Shown here: piece by piece, positions 41,245-49,886 of the stretch
Numbering within the stretch: position 1 is the first letter of the stretch
Layout of the letters: every line of letters begins with the position of its first letter
IMG/VR virus record: IMGVR_UViG_3300035698_035310
Coordinates: 295,045 to 359,044 of that record
DNA from: a virus
Strand: one strand, 5' to 3'
Length of the DNA stretch: 64,000 nt
Position numbers and translations under genes: made by a program
The notes under the pieces: model-generated
The model's database searches: none
Seen by the model: only the letters and a program-made list of their open reading frames with translations
What the model was told of the DNA's origin: nothing

Positions 41245-41272
41245 TTGACATTTCTAACACTTATGCTAATAT
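41245..41272 (+). promoter_or_regulatory. Sigma70-like promoter for rnlA
   Basis: TTGACA at 41245-41250, a 16-nt spacer and TAATAT at 41267-41272. Confidence 0.7.
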
Positions 41273-41307
41273 AACACAAATATTAATAGGGTATAAGGAT
41301 TAAGACG

Positions 41308-42531
41308 ATGTTTTACAAATTTCCAATAATTGAACACGTGGATCAGGTGCGCGAAGCAATCAAGGGTCGCACCGAATTTATCGTCGCTGAACGCGAATGG
41401 GGTTTTGTTGCCAATTATTTGGTCAATTTGATCGATTCATTTCCGTATCCAGACACCAAAGATGAAAAACTCAATGAAATGTATAAAATACGACGCGAAT
41501 GCCGTGGTATCAAATTTGACTTGAACGGATTGCCATTAGCACGTCCATTCCATAAGTTTCACAATCTTGGCGAACGTCCAGAAACTGCTGCTGATCGGGT
41601 TGATTTCTCTCGTTCATTTATCACTCTAGATAAATTGGATGGGTCAATGATTCACCCAATCATAATTGATGATAAAGTTATGTTATGTACCAAGATGGGT
41701 CTTACCGATGTTGCTACCCCAGTTCAGGTATATGCCGAGCGCGGTTTATCATTCGTTAATGATAAAAAGGCAAAGACTTGGTATGTCGACTTTATGTATG
41801 ATTTAGCAAAGAGTGGAATGACTCCAATATTTGAATGGTGCTCACGTCAACAACGCATCGTTATTGACTATGGCGATAAAGACCATTTGGTATTGACTGC
41901 TGTTCGTGAAACCATTAGCGGCAAGTATAAATCATATGATCAAATGGTTGCATTGGCTGAAGCATATAAAATTCCGGTTGTTGATCATTGGGAAGGGACT
42001 TTTGAAGGAATTCAAGAGTTCGTTGAAAAAGTTCAGGAAAAGGAAGGCGAAGAAGGATGTATTATCCGATTTGATAATGGACATATGCTCAAGATCAAAA
42101 ATCCTTGGTATTTGCAATTGCATAAAACCAAAGAACTTCTTCAGTTCGAAAAAGATGTTTGGGCGTTAGTTCTTGATGAAAAGCAGGACGATGCAAAAGC
42201 ATTTATGGAACAGGAAGATAAGGATCGCATCGATGCATTCGCTGATGATTTATATGGCGCACTCGATGCTATAGCAGAACGTCTTAAATGGGAAGTGATT
42301 GCATGGGTAGATAACCATGGCGACAGTCAAAAGAAGTTTGCTGTTGAGTTCATTAACGGAAAAGATAGTGTGTTTGATCATCATGAAAAAACATTGCTAT
42401 ATAAAATCAAACTCGATATAGACAATGCACGAACTTTTGTGCACGACTATGTTCGTAACAATGTTAGCACTAGCACGAAAGTAGAAAGCATTCGTGGATT
42501 TGTTAACGACATCAATTGGGAGGATTACTAA
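41308..42531 (+). CDS. rnlA: RNA ligase 1 (T4 gp63-like)
   Basis: Repairs broken tRNA anticodon loops in T4, together with polynucleotide kinase. Motif I is K109-L-D-G112 (TLDKLDGSM). FEWCSRQQRIVI, EGCIIRFDNGHMLKIKNPWY (motifs IV-V) and a helical C-terminal domain follow. The length of 407 is slightly above T4 Rnl1 (374). The ligase and the kinase-phosphatase at 44110 are only 1.6 kb apart, giving a complete end-healing and sealing set. This would counter anticodon nucleases such as PrrC. Confidence 0.92.
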   Translation: MFYKFPIIEHVDQVREAIKGRTEFIVAEREWGFVANYLVNLIDSFPYPDTKDEKLNEMYKIRRECRGIKFDLNGLPLARPFHKFHNLGERPETAADRVDFSRSFITLDKLDGSMIHPIIIDDKVMLCTKMGLTDVATPVQVYAERGLSFVNDKKAKTWYVDFMYDLAKSGMTPIFEWCSRQQRIVIDYGDKDHLVLTAVRETISGKYKSYDQMVALAEAYKIPVVDHWEGTFEGIQEFVEKVQEKEGEEGCIIRFDNGHMLKIKNPWYLQLHKTKELLQFEKDVWALVLDEKQDDAKAFMEQEDKDRIDAFADDLYGALDAIAERLKWEVIAWVDNHGDSQKKFAVEFINGKDSVFDHHEKTLLYKIKLDIDNARTFVHDYVRNNVSTSTKVESIRGFVNDINWEDY

Positions 42532-42881
42532 TGAGTAATTCTCCCTTATGTCCATCAATCAAACATATAATTCTTCCAGACATTGAACATAATGATTGGT
42601 TCATGACGCATCAATTTAAAAAAGACATCGAGGACAGTGAAGAAAATCGAAAAAAAATCTTTAATAATAACAATCCATGCTCAGAAGTAATGTTGGTAAA
42701 ATCAAAAAATGAACATTGCCTTTGCTGCCAAGAACACGTTGGTGCCGAAGATGCAGATGTTATTACCACTCAATTAAAAAATTGTGAAAAGCAATGCACG
42801 TGGTGTGGTGATGATTTTGATATACCCGACGGGGAACTTGAATATATATTAGAAGAGGAAAACAACGATGGACGATTTTAA
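42531..42881 (+). CDS. Zinc-module protein, copy 1
   Basis: 116 residues from the ATG overlapping the ligase stop (TAATG). Residues about 62-97 hold a module with CLCCQEHVGAEDADVI and CEKQCTWCGDDF. The same module starts the next protein, with close to 80 percent identity by eye. It probably binds zinc through two CxxC pairs. Function unknown. Confidence 0.65.
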   Translation: MSNSPLCPSIKHIILPDIEHNDWFMTHQFKKDIEDSEENRKKIFNNNNPCSEVMLVKSKNEHCLCCQEHVGAEDADVITTQLKNCEKQCTWCGDDFDIPDGELEYILEEENNDGRF

Positions 42882-43674
42882 AGATCACGAATATTGTGGA
42901 TGTTGCCAAGTGCATGTTGGTGCCGAAGATGCATTGGTTATCATTAAACAACTTAAAAATTGTGAAAAACAATGCACTTGGTGTGGCGATGATTTCAATC
43001 TTAATGTGACTGATGCTGCCACTATTGTAGAAAGTTACGAGACTACACCCAAAACAACACTCGAATTATTACGTGATATAATACACAAAAAAAACAAAGA
43101 CACGGTTTTTACATCCACTTATGGAGCGATGCAAACAATGTATAGCCTCGACTCTAATTTAAATCAAAAACAAACACAAACTAGGGCATACTCAAAAGAA
43201 GACACCCCCGAATGGAAAGCCGCACGAAAAGAAGCAATATTAAACACGTTCGGTGTGGATACCGATAAAGAAACGTTTGACCCAGGATATGCAGATAAAA
43301 ATGGCGATCCACACGATAGAATGTTTGATGGCGACCCATATTATCAAGTAGATAGAAATATGTTGCCGCATCGTATGTTGAGAATTGTATCAGATAATCC
43401 GGGTTGTATAACAAATCATTTGATGAAAAAATCATACACATCAAGACCACAACGCAAAAAACGATTAAATCATTCATGTATTGCGAGATTGGCTGCATCA
43501 AAATTAATCAAGTTTACTAGTGATTTTATGTGTTTTTATTCGACATCAAATCCATCATGCGCTAGTATGTATTTGGGTAAAATACCAAGATTTAAACGAA
43601 AATTCACAATAACCCCAAAGGGTTCTGAATTTTTAAAAAAATTAGACACTGACAAAAAAAGGATGTATGTATGA
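42868..43674 (+). CDS. Zinc-module protein, copy 2, with long C-terminal domain
   Basis: 268 residues. The N-terminal 45 residues repeat the zinc module of the preceding protein (CCQVHVGAEDALVI ... CEKQCTWCGDDF). A Thr-rich linker follows, then a basic C-terminal domain from about residue 170 (PHRMLRIVSDNPGCITNHLMKKS ...), which could be a winged helix. The start overlaps the upstream gene by 14 nt. A nucleic-acid binding role is likely but unproven. Confidence 0.65.
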   Translation: MDDFKDHEYCGCCQVHVGAEDALVIIKQLKNCEKQCTWCGDDFNLNVTDAATIVESYETTPKTTLELLRDIIHKKNKDTVFTSTYGAMQTMYSLDSNLNQKQTQTRAYSKEDTPEWKAARKEAILNTFGVDTDKETFDPGYADKNGDPHDRMFDGDPYYQVDRNMLPHRMLRIVSDNPGCITNHLMKKSYTSRPQRKKRLNHSCIARLAASKLIKFTSDFMCFYSTSNPSCASMYLGKIPRFKRKFTITPKGSEFLKKLDTDKKRMYV

Positions 43675-44045
43675 TTGATGCAATAAAGAAATTAAAAATA
43701 TCATGGGACGCCGCAAAAGAAGAAGTGAGTTTATATAAAAACGAAAGCAACGATATACATATTGCCATTAATGCAATAGATGCCGATATAGCAAAATTGA
43801 TGCGCGAATTCACCAAATATTCCATAACTGATACATGGGACGGTGACGCTATCAAATCCATTTCAACAAACATACGTGTATTAACAGAACGAAAAACTAT
43901 ATTATATGGAGTATATAAAATATCACGCGCAAAATACAATGCCGCATGGCCCAAAGTAGTGAAAATAGAAACCAACATCAAACGCCAACAAGAACGATAT
44001 TGGTTAGACCTTGATTTGTCTATATTACCAATGTGGGAACATTAA
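43671..44045 (+). CDS. Coiled-coil hypothetical protein
   Basis: 124 residues in an ATGA overlap. Entirely helical with charged heptads (residues 1-35 and 65-105), plus a Trp-containing end. No motif recognised. Possibly an accessory factor of the RNA-repair unit, given its position between rnlA and pnkP; this is inference. Confidence 0.6.
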   Translation: MIDAIKKLKISWDAAKEEVSLYKNESNDIHIAINAIDADIAKLMREFTKYSITDTWDGDAIKSISTNIRVLTERKTILYGVYKISRAKYNAAWPKVVKIETNIKRQQERYWLDLDLSILPMWEH

Positions 44046-44049
44046 AGTC

Positions 44050-44078
44050 TTGACATAATATGGTTAATGATATAAAAT
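44050..44078 (+). promoter_or_regulatory. Sigma70-like promoter for the Pnkp gene
   Basis: TTGACA at 44050-44055 and TAAAAT at 44073-44078 (17-nt spacer), with an overlapping TATAAA at 44071. Confidence 0.6.
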
Positions 44079-44109
44079 ACAATATAAATATTATGAAAGG
44101 TTTAGTAAC

Positions 44110-45339
44110 ATGTTAAAAATACCCCTACACGCATTAATAGTAATGGTCGGACCATCCGGCGCAGGAAAGACGGATATCGCTATTAACGCGTTCGACGATC
44201 ACGAAATTGTATCACTTGATAACATTCGAGAAGAACTTACTGGCGATGTGAACAACTATCACCACGAAGACATAGTGAATGAAGAGTTTTATCGACGCAT
44301 AAAACTCAAACTATCAATTGGTGAACGTGTGGTTGCTGATGCGTCACACGTAAAGAAAAAAGAACGTCTATTAACCACAATGATTGGTATGGATATGCAT
44401 GTTCCAATTTATTATATTGTGGTAGATCGTCCACTTGATGAGAAACTAACAAGCAATCAAATAGGTGATGGAACTTTAATTAATAAAGAAGACGCGACAT
44501 TTAAAAGCAATGAAAAAGACATTGTTAAAGGTGATAGTATGGCTACGGTAATTGATTCACGTGAGGTTGAGGTTCCATGCAATATCATTCGCAGTTTCAA
44601 CTACGAGGGAATTATCGACGATATTAAAATTCGTGGATTTAATAATATCACAGCAATTGGTGATGTTCATGGTATGACTGAAGATTTTGTTCAGCACATA
44701 AATGCGGCACGTGCGGTTAACAATTTTATCGTACAGTTAGGTGATATCGTAGATTATGGACCAGACTCGGTTGGATGTGTTGATTTGATGTATCGGTTGG
44801 TGGTTAATGGTGATGCTATTTTCATCATCGGAAATCATGAAGCAAAATTGGAAAAATATATCAAGCAAGCAAAAGCTGGTGATATCCGTATCAAACTTAA
44901 AGGTGGTATCGTCAAGACTGTTGAACAGCTTGATAAATTAAGTGATTCAAAGCGTGCGTTGTTTGAGTTAAAGTTTGCGACACTTATGAACTATGCACGT
45001 CATCACGTAAGAATAGGCAATAATGTTTTTGTACATGCATCATCAACTAAAATGATGAGGGATGTGATTACTAATAGGTTACATGGTTTTAACTCAAACC
45101 GTGCCATTTATGGGGAAATAGATCAAAATAATTCCACAGATGAAAATGGATTTCCGAATCGACAATATAATTGGGTTGATGAAATACCTGAAGGTCATAC
45201 ATCATATGTCGGTCATGCCTATCTCGACTTACATAATCCAATAACCAAAATTGGTAAGCTTGGCGGGAAAGCAATATTCGTCGATACCGGCTCTGGAAAA
45301 GAAGGAACTCTAAGTTCAGTAGATATCCCATTAAAATAA
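44110..45339 (+). CDS. Polynucleotide kinase-phosphatase (bacterial Pnkp-like)
   Basis: Two-domain end-healing enzyme. The kinase has a P-loop GPSGAGKTD at residues 14-22 with DNIREEL and DASHVKKKERL. The metallophosphoesterase has AIGDVHGMTEDF (near 182-193), QLGDIVDYGPDS, IIGNHE and GHAYLD. This resembles the Hen1-linked Pnkp of bacteria without its C-terminal ligase, and differs from T4 Pnk, whose phosphatase is a DxD type. The separate Rnl1 gene upstream can supply sealing. A perfect terminator covers the last codons. Confidence 0.92.
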   Translation: MLKIPLHALIVMVGPSGAGKTDIAINAFDDHEIVSLDNIREELTGDVNNYHHEDIVNEEFYRRIKLKLSIGERVVADASHVKKKERLLTTMIGMDMHVPIYYIVVDRPLDEKLTSNQIGDGTLINKEDATFKSNEKDIVKGDSMATVIDSREVEVPCNIIRSFNYEGIIDDIKIRGFNNITAIGDVHGMTEDFVQHINAARAVNNFIVQLGDIVDYGPDSVGCVDLMYRLVVNGDAIFIIGNHEAKLEKYIKQAKAGDIRIKLKGGIVKTVEQLDKLSDSKRALFELKFATLMNYARHHVRIGNNVFVHASSTKMMRDVITNRLHGFNSNRAIYGEIDQNNSTDENGFPNRQYNWVDEIPEGHTSYVGHAYLDLHNPITKIGKLGGKAIFVDTGSGKEGTLSSVDIPLK

Positions 45340-45362
45340 AAATTATTGGGATATCTATTTTT
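45320..45362 (+). terminator. Rho-independent terminator after Pnkp
   Basis: TAGATATCCCA (45320-45330) pairs perfectly with TGGGATATCTA (45347-45357), then TTTTT. The left arm lies within the last codons. Confidence 0.75.
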
Positions 45363-45365
45363 CAC

Positions 45366-45396
45366 TTGACAAAACATTATATTCATTGTATAAATA
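45366..45396 (+). promoter_or_regulatory. Composite promoter TTGACA / TATAAATA
   Basis: TTGACA at 45366-45371, a 17-nt spacer, then TATAAATA at 45389-45396, so the -10 box and T4 late motif coincide. Confidence 0.65.
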
Positions 45397-45459
45397 ATAT
45401 CATATAAGCCATATTTTACAGGTGTGGCAAACACCCCAATAGGAAATATGGAGATTATC

Positions 45460-46056
45460 ATGAGTGGTGGAACATTAGTTTTGAATGCAGACGCACAACC
45501 AGTAAGTGTTGTCCCATTGTCTACAGTTAATTGGCAAGATGCAATCAGAATCATCTACCTAGATCGGGCAACCGTTTTGGGTGAATACAATCGTTGGGTT
45601 GTTCGCAGCCCATCTGTGCAGATGCGCATGCCTTCTGTTATCATGTTGAAAAACTATCAGCAGCATAACGGCAAAGTCGAGTTCTCGCGATACAATATTA
45701 TTTTGCGAGATAACTACAAATGTTTGTATTGTGGTGAAAAGTTCGAGTTCAATCAGTTAACCTACGACCACGTTATTCCTAGACGTGATGGTGGAAAAAC
45801 TGAATGGAAAAATATCGTATCAGCGTGTGCTCCTTGTAATCAGGAAAAAGCGCATCATCATAAGATGAAGCCGAAACGACAGCCACACATTCCAACATAT
45901 TGGGAATTGGCGGGTATTATAAAAACAATGCCAATAACTGTTCCACACCAAACGTGGAAAGAGTTTATGATTTGGGATTCGGAAATTATTGTTGATGATT
46001 CTCTTCAAACAGAAAACGTCGATGAAGATAACATATTGGCAAGTAAAATAATTTAG
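45460..46056 (+). CDS. HNH endonuclease family protein
   Basis: 198 residues from the ATG at 45460, behind ggag. The N-terminal half (VLNADAQPVSVVPLSTVNWQDAIRII) and the HNH region CLYCGEKF...TYDHVIPRRDGGKTEWKNIVSACAPCNQEK match a common bacterial and phage HNH family. The CxxC pairs bind zinc; H of YDHV and the N of WKN fit the active site. Such proteins may be packaging-associated or mobile nucleases. It lies between two terminators as a single unit. Confidence 0.88.
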   Translation: MSGGTLVLNADAQPVSVVPLSTVNWQDAIRIIYLDRATVLGEYNRWVVRSPSVQMRMPSVIMLKNYQQHNGKVEFSRYNIILRDNYKCLYCGEKFEFNQLTYDHVIPRRDGGKTEWKNIVSACAPCNQEKAHHHKMKPKRQPHIPTYWELAGIIKTMPITVPHQTWKEFMIWDSEIIVDDSLQTENVDEDNILASKII

Positions 46057-46073
46057 AAATAATTATTTTAATA

Positions 46074-46103
46074 TTGACAATTTAACCAAAATAGCAGTAG
46101 AAT
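46074..46103 (+). promoter_or_regulatory. Possible promoter overlapping terminator
   Basis: TTGACA at 46074-46079, an 18-nt spacer and TAGAAT at 46098-46103. The -10 lies in the terminator stem, so usage is uncertain. Confidence 0.35.
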
Positions 46104-46124
46104 GCAAGTTCTATTGCTATTTTT
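46088..46124 (+). terminator. Rho-independent terminator after HNH gene
   Basis: AAATAGCAGTAGAA pairs with TTCTATTGCTATTT (one G-T pair) over a 6-nt loop, ending in TTTTT. Confidence 0.8.
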
Positions 46125-46226
46125 CGTCGTATAATAGGATTATGTTCATAAAACAATGCATATAAACCTATTAAGTCCGTATTTAATAAATAGTAATATC
46201 CGGTTTTTATTAAAAGGAAAACAAAT

Positions 46227-46580
46227 ATGACTGAAGAAACAAACACTGCACAAGAACCAATGGCAAGACCTGAATCTATGAATGTAGGAGATTTGCAATT
46301 ACTAACTAAATTAGTTGATGCTGGCTCCGAACGTGGAGCGTGGAAAGGTGAAGAATTGTCAGTAATTGGTGCGGTAAGAACTAAAATGATTGCGAATATA
46401 CAATACGCAACACCTACACCAATTGCTCCCACTGAAGAGACTACAACTACAACAAAAACAATTGAGCGCGATGAAAACGATTTGATTAAAACAATCACTG
46501 AAACAAAAACGCCGTCGAAACAAACTAAAGCAAAAGCTAAACCAAAACGCAAGCGTGCTGCTAAACCAACTGCTGCGTAA
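46227..46580 (+). CDS. Hypothetical protein with basic tail
   Basis: 117 residues. The N-terminal 60 residues form an acidic helix pair (VGDLQLLTKLVDAGSERGAWKGEELSVIG). A Thr-rich linker follows. The last 20 residues are Lys/Arg/Ala/Pro-rich, like a histone tail. SD aaggaaa. Function unknown. It lies 20 nt before the next gene. Confidence 0.65.
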   Translation: MTEETNTAQEPMARPESMNVGDLQLLTKLVDAGSERGAWKGEELSVIGAVRTKMIANIQYATPTPIAPTEETTTTTKTIERDENDLIKTITETKTPSKQTKAKAKPKRKRAAKPTAA

Positions 46581-46600
46581 ATAGACAAGAGGTATAACAA

Positions 46601-47509
46601 ATGTCAATACACAATCAAAATACATCTACTGCTACGCGCCACGTTGGAACATGTGGTGACAAACGCGTCGCTGTGATAATACAAGACCCTAATGCTACAC
46701 ACGAAGTTCATGTTGTAGATACTGATTCATTACCTGATGTATATCATCAAAATTTGATGGATATGTTAATGCGTGCTGAAGCACAATCATCTAAATGGTT
46801 CGGCGAATATATGCACCGTCAAATGTTATTTGATGGCACCAATGCGTTACGAACTTTCTATGAAAAAAATTGGATACTACAAGTTCCAGTAACGAGTGTT
46901 TACTTAACACCAAGACCTAATACAAGTGTTTCACTTGCTGAAGAATTAGGTATCATGGTTAATCACCAACAACCACAACAACAAGTTAATCAACCACAAC
47001 AATTTAACCCGTTGGCAAATAATCAACAACCGCAACCGCAACCACAACCGCAGCAAATTCAAGAATCCAATTATGACAATATAATTGCTCAAGAACAAGC
47101 CAAATTGAATCAGGTTAATAATCCAAATATGCCGCCAGCGTCTGATGCATATAACCAACACGTTCAGAACTTTCAAGGCGATGCTAATGAACAAAATAGA
47201 TTGGTAGCCGCCAACCTATTACAAGAAGCGAAAATGTTAGAGATGGATGCCGCTAATAAACGTGCACAAGCAGTTCAATACGATCCTTCTACTGCTCAAC
47301 AAGCAGCAACATTTACGCCACAACCGCAACCGCAACCAACTAACACGTTTAATCCATTAACTGAAACTACTAAGGTTCCAGTTGTTGATAGTGTTCCTGC
47401 ACAGTCTTTTTCAGATTCAGTAACAGGTAAAACGTATTCTTCTGCTAGCGCACTTAAAGGTGCAATAACCAGAAGAGAGAATGCAGCAAAGAAAACCGGA
47501 AATGGATAA
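46601..47509 (+). CDS. Gln/Pro-rich hypothetical protein
   Basis: 302 residues. The N-terminal 120 residues appear globular (WFGEYMHRQMLF, NWILQVPVTSVYLTPRP). From there on the sequence is low complexity with repeated QPQ and QPQPQP stretches, ending in a short helix with basic residues. It looks like a structural or scaffold-type phage protein. I do not recognise the domain. A strong terminator follows. Confidence 0.7.
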   Translation: MSIHNQNTSTATRHVGTCGDKRVAVIIQDPNATHEVHVVDTDSLPDVYHQNLMDMLMRAEAQSSKWFGEYMHRQMLFDGTNALRTFYEKNWILQVPVTSVYLTPRPNTSVSLAEELGIMVNHQQPQQQVNQPQQFNPLANNQQPQPQPQPQQIQESNYDNIIAQEQAKLNQVNNPNMPPASDAYNQHVQNFQGDANEQNRLVAANLLQEAKMLEMDAANKRAQAVQYDPSTAQQAATFTPQPQPQPTNTFNPLTETTKVPVVDSVPAQSFSDSVTGKTYSSASALKGAITRRENAAKKTGNG

Positions 47510-47537
47510 TAAATCATCTATGATTTTTTGTTGAATG

Positions 47538-47570
47538 AAAAGCCCAATACTTTAAAGTGTTGGGCTTTTT
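47538..47570 (+). terminator. Rho-independent terminator
   Basis: AAAAGCCCAATAC and GTGTTGGGCTTTT pair with one G-T over a 6-nt loop and a T run. Confidence 0.88.
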
Positions 47571-47579
47571 TAATATAAA

Positions 47580-47608
47580 TTGACTTTATACTTAGATAAT
47601 ACTATAAT
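47580..47608 (+). promoter_or_regulatory. Sigma70-like promoter for DHFR-ThyA unit
   Basis: TTGACT at 47580-47585, a 17-nt spacer and a perfect TATAAT at 47603-47608. Confidence 0.8.
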
Positions 47609-47637
47609 AATTAAAATAAACAATTAACTGAATAATA

Positions 47638-47985
47638 ATGAATAATAAAAAAACAACAACGATTGGCGATTACATTGCTGATATCAAACTTTCAACCCTT
47701 GATGTATCATCATCCAGCGAAACGTTAACAATAGTAGATATAAGTGACGTATCATGTGCGGGTGGATTAACGTTTGTTACACACGATGGAACACTTAAAA
47801 AACCTGACCCATACCAAGAACTGGAAGATATAACATTAGAGCGCGAGCGCGATGAACAATTAAGAGATGAATATCCAGTGCTTCAAGAAGCGCACGAAAA
47901 TTACGAATTAATAAAAAAATTACTTGAAGATCACAATATAGATAAAACATTTGACACCAGATATAGAGATTTTATAAAAAAATGA
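47638..47985 (+). CDS. Hypothetical protein upstream of DHFR
   Basis: 115 residues, first gene after a good promoter. The N-terminal half is beta-rich with many Thr and Ser, and the C-terminal half is a charged helix. It overlaps the DHFR start by ATGA. Not recognised. Confidence 0.6.
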   Translation: MNNKKTTTIGDYIADIKLSTLDVSSSSETLTIVDISDVSCAGGLTFVTHDGTLKKPDPYQELEDITLERERDEQLRDEYPVLQEAHENYELIKKLLEDHNIDKTFDTRYRDFIKK

Positions 47986-48485
47986 TAACAGCGATAGTAG
48001 CAGTAGCAGATAATAATTTAATTGGTTCAAATAACGACTTACCTTGGCCTAGAATTTCAGAAGACATGAATTGGTTTAAATCATTAACAACTGGAAATGT
48101 TGTAGTGATGGGAAGAAACACGTGGGAAAGTTTAGGGGATTATAAACCACTACCGAACAGAATAAATGTAGTAGTTTCCAGCGATGAAGCAGATGGCGCA
48201 GACTTAACTATAACTGAAAATACATTGGTTAATATAAAAAACTTAGAAACTGAATATCCAGAAAAAGAAATTTTTATAATAGGCGGCGCAAGACTATATG
48301 AAACCACTGAATCAATTATCGATAAAGTGCAAATGACACGTATCAGAAATTATTACGAAGGCGACACTTTTTTAAATACTGATTTGTTATTACAGCATTC
48401 CGTGGTGGAAAGAAGTGAGACGATGGTCACCAAAAAGGATCGATTGAGTATAGAATTTAATACATATAGAAAATTGAAGCGTTAA
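47982..48485 (+). CDS. folA: Dihydrofolate reductase
   Basis: Regenerates tetrahydrofolate after thymidylate synthesis. AVADNNLIGSNNDLPW near residues 7-22, VVVMGRNTWESL (substrate and cofactor strand), and FIIGGARLYE are the usual DHFR blocks. The active-site acidic residue is within PRISEDMNWF. The 167 residues are normal. ThyA is encoded 0.5 kb downstream, giving a complete dTMP cycle. Confidence 0.95.
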   Translation: MITAIVAVADNNLIGSNNDLPWPRISEDMNWFKSLTTGNVVVMGRNTWESLGDYKPLPNRINVVVSSDEADGADLTITENTLVNIKNLETEYPEKEIFIIGGARLYETTESIIDKVQMTRIRNYYEGDTFLNTDLLLQHSVVERSETMVTKKDRLSIEFNTYRKLKR

Positions 48486-48486
48486 T

Positions 48487-48933
48487 ATGCTATTAGAAAT
48501 AGAACTCGTTCCACAAACATCACATTTTAAAAATCTTCGTTCAGAATTAAAATCATCTGAATGGGATTTGCTACGCAAAGATTCATACAAACAAGCAAAT
48601 CATTGCTGCGAGATATGTGGCGGCAAAGGTCGTAAATGGCCTGTTGAATGTCATGAAATATGGAATTATCAAAATGGCACACAAACATTATTAGGATTGA
48701 TATCATTATGTCCATCTTGCCACGAAGTGAAACATTTTGGCTTGGCGCAAATAAAGGGCCGCGATGGCATAGCAATGAAACATTTGATGAAAGTAAATGA
48801 ATGGTCTATTCGCCAAGCAAGTGCTCATATACAAGAAGCATTTACGATATGGGATAAACGTTCTAAGCAACCATGGACACTTGATATATCATGGGCACTT
48901 GAAAAACTGGAGGCACTCAAAATAGGAAAATAA
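48487..48933 (+). CDS. HNH nuclease-like protein
   Basis: 148 residues, 1 nt after DHFR. CCEICGGKG and LCPSCHEVKHFG give four zinc ligands. VECHEIWNYQNGTQTLLGLISL carries the candidate catalytic His. This matches a widespread phage and bacterial HNH-like family of unknown role. It is in the same orientation as its neighbours, so it behaves as a resident gene rather than an obvious mobile insertion. Confidence 0.8.
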   Translation: MLLEIELVPQTSHFKNLRSELKSSEWDLLRKDSYKQANHCCEICGGKGRKWPVECHEIWNYQNGTQTLLGLISLCPSCHEVKHFGLAQIKGRDGIAMKHLMKVNEWSIRQASAHIQEAFTIWDKRSKQPWTLDISWALEKLEALKIGK

Positions 48934-49022
48934 CATGCATCAATTTACAAAACAAACCCAAATAATTTTCAACCCATGATATCATTTTTAACAAGATGTT
49001 ATTCAACAAACAGAGAAGAAAC

Positions 49023-49886
49023 ATGAAAAAATATTTAGAAGCATTACAAGACATAATGGATAACGGCGTAGACCGAAATGACCGCACAGGCGTTGGCACA
49101 CGTTCAGTATTTACACAACAGTTACGATTTAACCTAAATGATGGATTTCCCGCTGTAACAACCAAAAAACTGGCTTGGAAGGGCGTTGTGTCAGAATTGC
49201 TATGGATGATAGAAGGTTCTGGTGATGAACGTAGATTAGCGGAGATACGTTATGGTAAAGACCGTTCAGAACTTGATGGTAAAACTACTATTTGGACTGC
49301 GAATGCACAAGCAGATTATTGGAAAGATAAAGCAAAGTATGATGGTGATTTGGGCAGAGTGTACGGAGTGCAATGGAGAAATTGGAAATCGCCACAATTT
49401 GATTCAGTTGAAACGACAGACCAGCTAGCTGATGTCATTCAACGTATAAAAGATAAGCCATGGGATAGACGACATGTTATAACAGCATGGAATCCTGGTG
49501 AAACCGACCAAATGGCATTACCGCCATGTCATATGATATTTCAATTTTATGTAGCAGATGGTAAACTTTCATGCCATATGTTCCAGAGAAGTTGTGACAT
49601 GCTGCTCGGAATCCCATTTAATATCGCATCCTATGCCCTTTTAACACATTTAGTGGCACAAGTATGTGATCTCGGCGTGGGTGAAGTTGTGTTAACATTA
49701 GGCGATGCGCATATTTATAATAATCATTTCGACCAAGTCAAAGAACAACTTAGTAGAACACCAGGACATTTACCTTCGTTGGTGTTGAACGAAACAATTA
49801 AAAACATCGACGATTTTACAATGGAAGATATACATTTAGAAAATTACAATCCACAAGAAGCAATAAAAGCACCTATGGCTGTTTAG
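49023..49886 (+). CDS. thyA: Thymidylate synthase
   Basis: Makes dTMP from dUMP. The catalytic Cys169 lies in PPCHMIFQFYV. DRTGVGTRS at the N-terminus, LGRVYGVQWRNW, QRSCDMLLGIPFNIASY and LGDAHIYNNHF are all classic. The start at 49023 lies behind agagaag; the earlier in-frame codon at 48996 is unlikely. 287 residues, no intron. An antisense GIY-YIG gene overlaps its last 14 nt. In T4, td carries the intron-encoded GIY-YIG enzyme I-TevI, so this locus is a familiar target. Confidence 0.97.
   Translation: MKKYLEALQDIMDNGVDRNDRTGVGTRSVFTQQLRFNLNDGFPAVTTKKLAWKGVVSELLWMIEGSGDERRLAEIRYGKDRSELDGKTTIWTANAQADYWKDKAKYDGDLGRVYGVQWRNWKSPQFDSVETTDQLADVIQRIKDKPWDRRHVITAWNPGETDQMALPPCHMIFQFYVADGKLSCHMFQRSCDMLLGIPFNIASYALLTHLVAQVCDLGVGEVVLTLGDAHIYNNHFDQVKEQLSRTPGHLPSLVLNETIKNIDDFTMEDIHLENYNPQEAIKAPMAV

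Noticed and set aside
46601-47509. Gln/Pro repeats as a minisatellite with special function.
   Set aside because: Short, irregular low-complexity coding repeats common in phage structural proteins.
49023-49886. Intron in thyA, as in T4 td.
   Set aside because: The reading frame is continuous with all conserved blocks, so no intron is present. The endonuclease is free-standing.
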